From: CAYGBW01 sp964348185
Lineage (GTDB): Bacteria > Desulfobacterota > BSN033 > WVXP01
Assembly (NCBI GenBank): GCA_964348185.1
Contig: CAYGBW010000101.1
Coordinates: 1-64,000 of the forward strand
DNA length: 64,000 nucleotides
Direction: 5' to 3'
A program made the position numbers and the translations under genes. The notes under the pieces were generated by a model. It had not been told where the DNA came from, did not search any database, and saw only the letters and a program-made list of their open reading frames with translations. Positions 33,914 through 42,029 of the stretch are shown piece by piece. The first letter of the stretch is position 1; the number at the start of each line of letters is the position of its first letter.

Positions 33914-34183
33914 ATGCGATACTTCGCGCTCCTCGATTTCCAATACGTGGTGCTCCTGGTTTTTCTCGGTCTAACCGTGCTGATTCTCATTTACTTGGCC
34001 TTTTACGGTCACGCGCTCCATCGAGGCAAACAAGAGAAATCGGATGAAACGGAGGGCTATCCCGAGGGTATTCGGGTGAGCAGAAATCCGATCCCCCCGA
34101 TCTTGATCTTCCTGTACGTGACCTTCGTTCTTTGGGCTTTGGGCTACTTGATCGTGGTTGGCCTTCTGGGAGGACCTTTATGA
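33914..34183 (+). CDS. FixP-N/CcoP N-terminal-like membrane peptide without haem
   Basis: 89 residues from ATG 33914. Two membrane segments (FQYVVLLVFLGLTVLILIYLAFYG and PPILIFLYVTFVLWALGYLIVV) separated by a charged loop. The second half (SRNPIPPILIFLYVTFVLWALGYL) resembles the first part of CcoP/FixP ('D-N-P-L-P-x-W-W...F-Y-x-T-I-x-F-x-x-x-Y-L'). No CxxCH is present. It appears to be the membrane anchor of CcoP encoded as a separate gene, its haem domain having moved to the CcoO fusion. Confidence 0.55.
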   Translation: MRYFALLDFQYVVLLVFLGLTVLILIYLAFYGHALHRGKQEKSDETEGYPEGIRVSRNPIPPILIFLYVTFVLWALGYLIVVGLLGGPL

Positions 34184-34263
34184 TGGGTTTGGATCGGCGG
34201 ATGATTGGATCACAGAGGCCTTGGGGTTTCACCGAATGAGCTTATTTGAAGGGGTAAACCGGG

Positions 34264-34488
34264 ATGGAGAATACGACTTCAATTTTAGAACGGAAGGCAA
34301 CTCTTCGAAGCTGGATCATCGTGGTCGTCATTGCCGTTTTGTTTCTCTGTTGGGGGGTTTTCATATTCATCGCCGTCGGGGACAAGGGCCCGCCCTCTTG
34401 GCATTTCGGCGTTGTGGAGGATATCCCCGGGCAATCACCTTATTCCAGTCAATCCACTGAGCCCATCACCCAACATGTTTCAGACTAG
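34264..34488 (+). CDS. Small single-pass membrane protein in the oxidase cluster
   Basis: 74 residues from ATG 34264. One strong helix (SWIIVVVIAVLFLCWGVFIFIAVG) near the N-terminus, then a short soluble C-terminus (PPSWHFGVVEDIPGQSPYSS). I do not recognise the family. Location between the oxidase subunits and the actE cytochrome suggests a small structural or assembly subunit. It follows an 80-bp gap after the FixP-N-like gene. Confidence 0.5.
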   Translation: MENTTSILERKATLRSWIIVVVIAVLFLCWGVFIFIAVGDKGPPSWHFGVVEDIPGQSPYSSQSTEPITQHVSD

Positions 34489-34547
34489 GTGATGTGATAT
34501 TGCTCATAGGCAAGAGGGTTCGGGCAAGTCTCCATCAAAGGGGACCC

Positions 34548-35042
34548 ATGAAAACTCGGTTGCAAAACGTCGTTGCCGTGCTCGCGGCCATTCTCGTTCT
34601 GGGTGGCTGTGACTATGCCCGGATGAGGGAGCAGGAATCCATTCGCACCTACGAGACCCCGATGCCAGAGATGCCTGAGGAGACGATCCCCATCCGAGGC
34701 GGTCTCCAGGTGGCAAGGGAAATCGATCTCGAGGATCTGCAAAACCCCTTACCCTATGACCGGGCATCCATCGATCAGGGAGAGGGGGCTTATGGTTACT
34801 TTTGTATCATGTGCCACGGAGCCAAAGGGGAGGGCAATGGCACCGTTGGGCAAAGCTTTTACCCTCTGCCCACGAACCTGAAGAGCGAGTACGTGGAGGT
34901 GCAGTCTGACGGAGAGCTCTTTTACTCGATAACTTTTGGTATTGGAAGACACCCGCCACTCGGTTACACAGTGGCCGAGAAAGATCGCTGGGCCATCGTC
35001 CATTATATCCGCTTCCTCGGGAAGAACTCGGAGGAAAAGTAG
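34548..35042 (+). CDS. actE: Alternative complex III subunit E, mono-haem cytochrome c lipoprotein
   Basis: 164 residues from ATG 34548 (AAAGGGGA Shine-Dalgarno); an upstream frame start at 34494 is less likely. Lipoprotein signal AVLAAILVLGGC. Haem site AYGYFCIMCHGAKGEGNG, with distal ligand candidates after KSEYVEV and HPPLGYTV. MREQESIRTYETPMPEMPEETIPIRGG is the typical ActE N-terminal arm. It is separated from the other act genes by five oxidase-related genes, unlike the usual actABCDEF order. It probably passes electrons from the complex to the cbb3 oxidase. Confidence 0.82.
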   Translation: MKTRLQNVVAVLAAILVLGGCDYARMREQESIRTYETPMPEMPEETIPIRGGLQVAREIDLEDLQNPLPYDRASIDQGEGAYGYFCIMCHGAKGEGNGTVGQSFYPLPTNLKSEYVEVQSDGELFYSITFGIGRHPPLGYTVAEKDRWAIVHYIRFLGKNSEEK

Positions 35043-35046
35043 CCGC

Positions 35047-35748
35047 ATGTTCGATCTTGTCGCGCCTTTTGTGGTGGGCTTCTTTGGAAGCCTCCATTGC
35101 GTGGGAATGTGTGGGCCCCTCATATTGGCCTATTCTCTGCATATTCAGGGGCACGGAAACTCTGGTTTAGCTGATGGGGCGTCGGTGTTCCAAAGGAGCG
35201 TTTTTCATCATACGGCCTTTCACGTTGGGCGGCTCTTGACAGACGGATTTCTAGGGGCATTGGCGGGGTGGCTTGCGTACCTCATCCAAACAGATCGGTT
35301 TTTCTTCAACGTTCGAATTGGCGTGACCCTCGTGAGCGGGACTTTGATGGTCCTGGCGGGCTTGGTCCTCTTTCGTATCCTCCCCATACCCTTCACCCCT
35401 GCTGCCCCATCCTTTGGCCACGGGTCCTTCTCCGGCCCCTGGATCTCGAAGCTCTTCCGATCCAAGGGGGTTGGATCGAGGATGGCCTTGGGGCTTGCCA
35501 CTGGATTTTTGCCGTGTATGCTTTCCTGGTCTATGATGATGAAGGCAGCGAGCACCCAGAGCTTTCCCGGCGGGTTTCTCACCATGCTTGCTTTCGGACT
35601 CGGCACGGTACCCGCTCTTTTCTTTACCGGGCTATCCGCCTCGATGTTGTCCATTAAGCTGCGGTTCATCGGGGAGCGAGTTGCCGCCCTCTCTATTATC
35701 GTCATGGGGCTGATTCTAGTTTTCAAGGGGGTCCGAGTCCTTGCCTGA
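35047..35748 (+). CDS. SafE/DsbD-like membrane protein linked to oxidase copper maturation
   Basis: 233 residues, about six helices. VGFFGSLHCVGMCGPLILAYSLH at the N-terminus and GLATGFLPCMLSWSMMMKAASTQSF in the middle are the paired Cys-containing motifs of the TauE/SafE-like family that is typically found next to ccoI in cbb3 clusters. The motifs (C-V-G-M-C-G-P and F-L-P-C) may bind copper. It begins 5 bp after actE and its last 8 bp overlap the ATPase gene. Confidence 0.75.
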   Translation: MFDLVAPFVVGFFGSLHCVGMCGPLILAYSLHIQGHGNSGLADGASVFQRSVFHHTAFHVGRLLTDGFLGALAGWLAYLIQTDRFFFNVRIGVTLVSGTLMVLAGLVLFRILPIPFTPAAPSFGHGSFSGPWISKLFRSKGVGSRMALGLATGFLPCMLSWSMMMKAASTQSFPGGFLTMLAFGLGTVPALFFTGLSASMLSIKLRFIGERVAALSIIVMGLILVFKGVRVLA

Positions 35749-38269
35749 ATTTGCTCCATCCAACCTGCGAGCCGAGTCGAAGGACTCAAAGCCCGAAGAG
35801 GAGGCGCAAGAAAGTCGGTGCGACCTCTGCGGACTCCCGGTTGGACGGTCACAAGTCCAACTGTTCGTCAATGGAGATACCCTTCATTTCTGCTGTCCGG
35901 GCTGTCACCACGTATTTCAAATCCTCTTCAACAGTCCCAGCGGTCCACCCACTGACTTCAGGGAGACAGACCTCTATCGAGCCTGCGTTGCATCTGGCGT
36001 CATCCCCGGAAACAAAGAGAACCGAACGGAGAGGCAGAGCCAAATGAACACCGGCGGCCAGGAGGCCCTGTCCTCTCAAAGCTTCGAAGCAGAAAATCTT
36101 GCCCAGGAACTGACCCTCAGGATTGAGGGGATGTGGTGCACCTCCTGCGCCTGGCTGATCGAGGAAGTGTTGAGCCGAACCCGGGGAATCATCGAATCAA
36201 AGGTATTCTTTCTCTCGGATATCGCCCAAATCAAATACCTACCGCAAGTATTGGTCCCTCAGGACATCACGGCCAAGATCGTAAGCCTGGGATATCGTCC
36301 ATCACTTTTCAACGATCAAACTGGATACTCCCGGGAGAGAAACAGCCTGCTCATGCGTCTGGGGATTTCATCGGTTTTGACTGCCAACATTATGATGATC
36401 TCCTTTGCCTTGTATTTTGGCTTTTTTCAGAATTTCTCCCGGGAAGTTATCGGGTATTTTTCTTTTCCCCTGTGGGCACTCGCTACCCCGGTCATCTTCT
36501 ATGGAGGCTTTCCCATTCTCAGGAGGGCATACGGGGGATTACGGTATCTGAAAACCTCCATGGATACCCTGATCTCTGTCGGAGCCCTGTCGGCGTATGC
36601 CTATAGCATCATTCAGATGACCCGGGGGAGCCTTCATCTATACTTCGATACGGCTTCCATGCTTGTGACCCTGGTTCTCTTGGGGAAATACATCGAAATC
36701 CAGGCAAAGGGGAAAATATCCAGGGGACTGATGGAACTCTATGGGTTAGCCAACCAGAAAGTCCGCCTCTGGAGTCCGGGCAAAGAGAGATGGGTATCTC
36801 CTGAGGCCGTGAGGCCAGGCGATGAATTCCTCGTCAAAGAGGGCGAGAGAGTTCCCATCGATGGTCGGATCGTCTCGGGCCGAGTCAATGTCGATGAATC
36901 GATCCTCACGGGCGAATCAAGGCCAGTGCGGAAAGGGACTGGTGACGACGCTATGGGAGGGGCCCTTCTCCTGGAAGGCGAATTAAGGCTTAAGGCAACC
37001 CACGTAGGTCGTGAGGGGTCCCTGGGTCAGATGATTGCGTTAATGGAAGAAGCTCTCAGCAAGAAGGACCCTGTCGAACTTTTGGCTGACCGAATCACAC
37101 ACGGGTTTGTGCCGGCTATTCTTGCCCTCGCAGGGGGGACTGCACTGTATCTGTGGTCCCATCACGTGTCGGTCGAGGTCGCCCTGCTCCGGGCAGTGAC
37201 CGTGCTTGTGATTGCGTGCCCTTGTGCTTTAGGCATTGCAGCGCCTCTGGCCAAAGTAGCGACCATGGCAGCAGCTCGGGCGAGGGGGATCCTCATTCGG
37301 GAGCCCGGGGCGCTCGAGCAGGTAAAGAACCTCGATGCCCTCGTGCTTGATAAAACCGGAACGGTCACCGAGGGGGATTTTTCACTCCGGGAAATTTTCA
37401 CATTGGAGGTCAATGAAAAGGAGGCGTTGGGCCGCGTGGCGTCTTTGGAAGCCTATTCAGATCACCTTTTGGCCAGAAGAACCGTTCAAGCCGCCCAGGA
37501 GGCCTCTCTGGAAATGGAGTCTGTCAGAGGCTTTGAAGCGTTCGAGGGACTGGGGGTTAAAGGCGTGGTTCAGGGGACAGAAACACTCGTCGGGAACAGA
37601 CAACTCATGGCTAACGAGGGAATCAGTCTCTCACCATCACTTGAACAAAATGCCAGGTCAAGAGAACTCAGGGGGGAAACAGTGGTCTTTTTCGGCTGGC
37701 AGAAACTCGTCCAGGGTTTCCTAACCTTTGGGGATTCTCTCAAGGATCATGCCCAGCAACTCATTCTCGCCTTACGTTCCAAAGGGATCACGACATGGAT
37801 GGTTTCGGGGGATGCAGAGGGGACGACCCGGGCTGTCGCTGAGCAATTGCATATCGACCGGTTTTTCGGGCAGACCCTACCCAAAGACAAGGTAGACATC
37901 ATCAAGAAACTTCAGGAGAAAGGGTTTCGCGTCGGCATGGTTGGGGATGGGATTAACGATGCAGCCGCCCTTGCCCAGGCGAATGTGGGTTTTGCCCTGG
38001 GGATGAGGTCGAACATCGCCCAGGATGCTTCGGATATCAATATCCTGGTGGACGATCCGATCCGGGTTTTGGAGATCCTTGATCTTTCGGCTTTGACCAT
38101 GCGAATTATCCGCCAAAACCTCTTCTTCTCCTTCTTTTATAATGCCCTTGGCATTCCTTTGGCGGTGGCCGGTGCACTAAGCCCGTTGGTAGCCGTTTTT
38201 GCCATGTTTGCCAGCAGCCTCACGGTCATCGGGAACAGCCTGAGGATCTCAAAACAGCCAAAACCGTGA
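35741..38269 (+). CDS. ccoI: Copper-transporting P1B-type ATPase for cbb3 oxidase assembly (CcoI/FixI)
   Basis: 842 residues starting at TTG 35741, overlapping the SafE-like gene by 8 bp. A treble-clef metal site (C27xxC30, HFCCPGCHH 49-57), a heavy-metal-associated domain (GMWCTSCAW, C133/C136), TGES at 390-393, the CPC ion site at 493-495, the phosphorylation site D537KTGT, and VGDGINDAAAL in the hinge region. The combination of the N-terminal CCPGC site and the HMA domain is the FixI/CcoI type (CopA2), which moves Cu+ outward for CcoN. Last gene of the respiratory operon. Confidence 0.9.
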   Translation: MPEFAPSNLRAESKDSKPEEEAQESRCDLCGLPVGRSQVQLFVNGDTLHFCCPGCHHVFQILFNSPSGPPTDFRETDLYRACVASGVIPGNKENRTERQSQMNTGGQEALSSQSFEAENLAQELTLRIEGMWCTSCAWLIEEVLSRTRGIIESKVFFLSDIAQIKYLPQVLVPQDITAKIVSLGYRPSLFNDQTGYSRERNSLLMRLGISSVLTANIMMISFALYFGFFQNFSREVIGYFSFPLWALATPVIFYGGFPILRRAYGGLRYLKTSMDTLISVGALSAYAYSIIQMTRGSLHLYFDTASMLVTLVLLGKYIEIQAKGKISRGLMELYGLANQKVRLWSPGKERWVSPEAVRPGDEFLVKEGERVPIDGRIVSGRVNVDESILTGESRPVRKGTGDDAMGGALLLEGELRLKATHVGREGSLGQMIALMEEALSKKDPVELLADRITHGFVPAILALAGGTALYLWSHHVSVEVALLRAVTVLVIACPCALGIAAPLAKVATMAAARARGILIREPGALEQVKNLDALVLDKTGTVTEGDFSLREIFTLEVNEKEALGRVASLEAYSDHLLARRTVQAAQEASLEMESVRGFEAFEGLGVKGVVQGTETLVGNRQLMANEGISLSPSLEQNARSRELRGETVVFFGWQKLVQGFLTFGDSLKDHAQQLILALRSKGITTWMVSGDAEGTTRAVAEQLHIDRFFGQTLPKDKVDIIKKLQEKGFRVGMVGDGINDAAALAQANVGFALGMRSNIAQDASDINILVDDPIRVLEILDLSALTMRIIRQNLFFSFFYNALGIPLAVAGALSPLVAVFAMFASSLTVIGNSLRISKQPKP

Positions 38270-38456
38270 CAGGGACACGGGAATTCTTCCGAAGGGAGGA
38301 TTCAAATGAGTGAATGAAAGGATCTGCGGAGCCATGGAGTTGCAGAAACCAAAATGCCGAATAAGAGCTGAAAGACCGAAACCGGCGTGTCTCACATATC
38401 AATGCCGAAATGATGAATGAAACCGATCCGTGGTGGCGTGATCCAGCTGAGATGCC

Positions 38457-39650
38457 CTAAACCAACAATCGCAGTTTTGATTTCCTATGGCAAAGGATTT
38501 CAACCAGTGCTTCGGCCATCTTATCGTTCCTAAGTGCCCTATTGATATTGAAGTTCAGAAAAAACTCACCAAACACAAATCTTTGGATGAGGTAGCCTAG
38601 TATATACTCCCTTCGCTTAAACTCTCTCCTCCACAGGCGTTCAAAGATGTCAGCTATCTTATTGATATTGTTGTTCAATCCTATGGTAATCGCTTGGGCT
38701 GCATATTCACCGCTTCTCAATGCGTAGTAGATGCCTTCACCCGTCAAAGTATCAGCAAAACTCCCCGCATCACCAATGAGTATGACATTTTCGTAACTCC
38801 GCTTAGACGAACAGGAGCCTAAGGGGATTGGCCAGGTTTTGAGTGAGTTTCCGATCATCTGAGTCCTATTGAATCTGTTTTTCATCGATTTGTTTTGCTC
38901 CAAGAACGTATCAAATAACGTCTTGATGTCTTTTTTGCGGGTAGCCGAACGGCAAGAAGTTCCAACCCCGACGTTCGCAGAACCCTCACCCGTCGGGAAA
39001 ACCCATCCATAACCAGGCAAAATCGATTTGTCACAGTGGATCTCAATATAGTGATCCAATCCTGGAACATTATCAAAATAAGCCCTGGCTGCGAGAACCC
39101 TATGCTTTGGGTTACTATTTAGGAATGAGGTTTTTCGAGCTATGATTGAATGGACCCCGTCCGCTCCAACAACCACTTTGCCGCTGAACTCTTTTGACTC
39201 ATTTTCGTAATTGACTCTAACCCCCGAAACCGCGTTTTCCTCGTGAACCAAATCCCTGACTTCGCAGTTTTCCAGGACAACGACATTCGAAAGCTCTCGG
39301 ACATGTTTAAAGAGTACAAAATCGAGATCTTTTCTTGGCAAAACATAACTATGATTCCCTAACCCTTCAATCTGTTGGAATTGGGTTCTTAATTTCTTAC
39401 CAGCCGGGGATGAAAACTCTACACCATCTATTCTCCAAGGCCTAGACTTCTCCATTCTCCCGGTAACTCCCATACGCTCGAGAACATCCAAGGCTGATGG
39501 GCTAAGCCCATCACCGCAGGCCTTATCCCGAGGGAATTTCGCTTTATCGACGAGCAAAACGCTGCAACCATTACCCGCCAAGAACGTAGCGGCACTGCAC
39601 CCTGCAGGGCCCGCACCGACGACGATCACGTCATGTTTTTTTCGATTCAT
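38457..39650 (-). CDS. Geranylgeranyl-reductase-family FAD oxidoreductase
   Basis: 397 residues from ATG 39650 (frame open to 39728; no clear Shine-Dalgarno at either). GxGxxG: VIVVGAGPAGCSAATFLAGNG, then FPRDKACGDGLSPSAL, VVVGADGVHSIIARK and ILIGDAGSFADTLTGEGIYYALRSG, all hallmarks of the ChlP/geranylgeranyl reductase family of group I FAD enzymes. These saturate isoprenoid chains of chlorophyll, archaeal lipids or, in MenJ, menaquinone. Here menaquinone tail reduction is a plausible job, inferred from the quinone genes upstream. Its codon choice looks more A+T-rich than its neighbours. Confidence 0.8.
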   Translation of the reverse strand: MNRKKHDVIVVGAGPAGCSAATFLAGNGCSVLLVDKAKFPRDKACGDGLSPSALDVLERMGVTGRMEKSRPWRIDGVEFSSPAGKKLRTQFQQIEGLGNHSYVLPRKDLDFVLFKHVRELSNVVVLENCEVRDLVHEENAVSGVRVNYENESKEFSGKVVVGADGVHSIIARKTSFLNSNPKHRVLAARAYFDNVPGLDHYIEIHCDKSILPGYGWVFPTGEGSANVGVGTSCRSATRKKDIKTLFDTFLEQNKSMKNRFNRTQMIGNSLKTWPIPLGSCSSKRSYENVILIGDAGSFADTLTGEGIYYALRSGEYAAQAITIGLNNNINKIADIFERLWRREFKRREYILGYLIQRFVFGEFFLNFNINRALRNDKMAEALVEILCHRKSKLRLLV

Positions 39651-40184
39651 AAGGGAAAAATGAGGAACCGGCGGATGGGAAGCCAACCTCCTTTCTGTGT
39701 GGGTTCTCGGCCTGTGAAAGCCCATCATCCGGGGCCATCTGGCCTAATAAGGTGTCAGCTCCTGGGTTTCCCTGTCGAATCCATCCTTCTTGACCCCCCC
39801 GCCCTTGTCGAAGATGCCCCACGACACACCCCTTAAGGAGAGAGCCGAGAAAAATCACCCCGACACTTTGAGGAAACAAATGGCCTCCTCCCCTCATTTC
39901 GTTTTCTCCCCACCCTATCAGGAAACCCTACCATATTATCTTCCCCAAGACCTGATTTGCAAGCCTTTGGTTTCCAGAGGTTTTCCCCATCGTAGGGATG
40001 GGTTGGGATGATACGCCACGGCATCGGCCAGGGAAGGGGAGGAATTCCATTTCTGAAGGGGTGAAGCTCCCCGCGCTCCCTCACGGACCATCCGCGCGAA
40101 GGCGAGTGATTTGGAGTTGCAGGCAGAGGGGAATCAAATTTGGTATGAAAGATGCAGTCTCTGACCAGGGACACGGAGGATTTT
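39651..40184. other. Intergenic stretch without recognisable gene
   Basis: About 530 bp between the divergent geranylgeranyl-reductase-like gene and the small 40185 gene. Several open frames exist but none has protein-like character on either strand. No clear hairpin terminator. Confidence 0.45.
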
Positions 40185-40358
40185 ATGGAACTCTCAAATT
40201 TCATGAATCGAGATCGAGTTGAAGGCAGGGCAAACCAAGGAAAGGGTCGTCACACCAGAATGGTCCATAAACGGCTGTCTCAGAGGGAACAAAGGATAGA
40301 GGAATTCCTGAAGAGGGTGGAGGCCAAACTCAGGAGGGCAGATCGGGGATTGGAGTGA
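40185..40358 (+). CDS. Small basic hypothetical protein, 57 aa
   Basis: Starts at ATG 40185 with a GGAGG Shine-Dalgarno 5 nt upstream. Highly charged and helical (HKRLSQREQRIEEFLKRVEAKLRRADRG), with no membrane segment. No family recognised. The ribosome binding site and heptad-like charge pattern support translation; length and lack of homologues I can recall keep confidence low. Confidence 0.4.
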   Translation: MELSNFMNRDRVEGRANQGKGRHTRMVHKRLSQREQRIEEFLKRVEAKLRRADRGLE

Positions 40359-40599
40359 TATCGCTTTCGTCCCCAGCCCGAGACCCTTCGGTTTTCCGTG
40401 GCTCTCACGATCTCGAAGAGGAGAGGTACACGGAGTCCTACCCGCCAGATCTCTGTCCGAAATCTGACACTCCCTTTGGCCTGCTTTCTCGGATGATGGT
40501 CGTACTGCATACGCCACGCTCCCAGGCTCAACCGGTTCTCCCCGGTTCCGGCCTAGTTCTGGATCTTGCAACGGGTGAGGAATAGGGTCGGATTTTTTC

Positions 40600-40628
40600 T
40601 TGACATGGCGACTTGTCTCTTCTACATA
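40600..40628 (+). promoter_or_regulatory. Consensus-like sigma-70 promoter of the flavoprotein oxidoreductase gene
   Basis: TTGACA (40600-40605), 17-bp spacer, TACATA (40623-40628), about 90 bp before the ATG at 40718. Directly downstream, AGAGAGACC occurs twice (40630-40638 and 40652-40660, 22 bp apart), a spacing of two helical turns, and may be an operator in the leader. Confidence 0.55.
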
Positions 40629-40717
40629 TAGAGAGACCGTCAGTGTCGTTAAGAGAGACCCTATGGGTGGGTTACCTGGTTATGACGACGACTCTCCCAT
40701 GCCTCTGGAGGTGAGTC

Positions 40718-41890
40718 ATGCCTTTTCGTTACGACGTATTGATTGTCGGCGGAGGCGTCATGGGCTCCAGCATTGCCTACAACCTCATGAACGACGAATT
40801 CGATGGCACGGTGGCCGTCTTTGAGAGGGATCCGACCTATGAGTTCGCTTCCACGACCCTGAGCGCCGGCGGTATCAGACGGCAGTTCAGCACCGAAGTG
40901 AATGTCCGCATCTCCCAATACGGTGTTCAGTTCTATGAGGCATTTGATGAGAGCATGGCCGTTGATGGAGAGAGGGCCCATGCCGAGTTTCAGCGACGGG
41001 GATATCTCTTTTTGGCCAACCAAAAAAACTGGCCTCTCATAGAGCGCCACCATGAATTTCAGATCGACCTGGGGGTGGAGGTGAAGCTTCTTTCGTCTGA
41101 AGAAACCTTGGAGATCGTTCCCCACTTAAACACTAAAGATCTCGTTGGCTCGTCTCTCAGCCCGGGTGACGGTTACCTCGATCCCCATGGAGTCCTTCAG
41201 GGATACGCAAGGAAGGCGAAGAGCCTCGGGGTAACCTACATAGACCAAGAGGTTACCGAAGTACTGAAAGACGGCAGTCGGGTGACTGGGGTGAGGACAC
41301 AGAGGGGAGACACCTACCTCGGGAGCATCGTAGTGAATACTGCGGGTCCTTGGGCAGCTGAGGTTGGCCGGATGGCCGGGGTGGAACTTCCCGTTGATCC
41401 GGTTCGGAGAATGATCTTCGTGTTTCAGCCCGGGGAGATCTTTGAATATGACCTCCCTCTGGTCATCGACGTCACAGGCCTCTATTTTCGCCACGAGACC
41501 GGTCGGATCGTCATGACGGGAAAATCGATTCTCGAAGAACCCCCCGGTTTTAATTTCAAGGTGGACAGATCCTTTTTCACTGAGGAGATGTGGCCCATAC
41601 TGGCAGAGCGGGTCCCTGTTTTTGACAGACTCAAACTGATCCGGGGATGGGCAGGACTCTATGCCATAAACCGTCTGGATAGCAATGCCCTCATGGGAGA
41701 ACATCCCGATGTCAGGGGGTTTTACATGGCCATCGGTTTCAGCGGTCACGGGTTTCAACAGGCTCCTGCCGTTGGGAAAGGGTTGTCCGAACTCATTCGT
41801 CTGGGTCGCTATGAAACCGTTGATCTGAGCCCTCTCAATTACGGGCGTATATTGACCGGGAACCTGGTGATCGAAGAGGAAGTGGTCTGA
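40718..41890 (+). CDS. FAD-dependent amino acid/glycine oxidoreductase (DAO family)
   Basis: 390 residues from ATG 40718 (TCTGGAGGTGAG Shine-Dalgarno). FAD motif VLIVGGGVMGSSIAYNLM, then ASTTLSAGGIRRQFSTEVN, VVNTAGPWAAEVGRMAGVELPVDPVRRM and C-terminal MGEHPDVRGFYMAIGFSGHGFQQAPAVGKGLSELI. This is the sarcosine oxidase/DadA-type DAO family, which oxidises the C-N bond of amino acids or N-methyl amines. The substrate is unknown. It is a single-gene unit with its own promoter; the gene after it runs the other way. Confidence 0.85.
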   Translation: MPFRYDVLIVGGGVMGSSIAYNLMNDEFDGTVAVFERDPTYEFASTTLSAGGIRRQFSTEVNVRISQYGVQFYEAFDESMAVDGERAHAEFQRRGYLFLANQKNWPLIERHHEFQIDLGVEVKLLSSEETLEIVPHLNTKDLVGSSLSPGDGYLDPHGVLQGYARKAKSLGVTYIDQEVTEVLKDGSRVTGVRTQRGDTYLGSIVVNTAGPWAAEVGRMAGVELPVDPVRRMIFVFQPGEIFEYDLPLVIDVTGLYFRHETGRIVMTGKSILEEPPGFNFKVDRSFFTEEMWPILAERVPVFDRLKLIRGWAGLYAINRLDSNALMGEHPDVRGFYMAIGFSGHGFQQAPAVGKGLSELIRLGRYETVDLSPLNYGRILTGNLVIEEEVV

Positions 41891-41902
41891 GGCGTTACCC
41901 TC

Positions 41903-41934
41903 ATGTTCGTTCCAGGGCCATTTTTCAGTGACGA
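41903..41934. repeat. Solo right end of the MITE-like element
   Basis: 32 bp matching the right terminus at 18110-18141 at 29 positions, including the complete TTTTTCAGTGACGA terminus. No inverted partner was found nearby, so this is either a fragment or a strongly decayed copy. Confidence 0.55.
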
Positions 41935-42029
41935 CTCGTTAGGGGAATCGGTACGCCTTAGCACCCCCTGGGGGGGATTCTTCATCGTGATTTCCTCGCA
42001 GACCATTCGGGGCGCCCTGCTGGGCGCGA

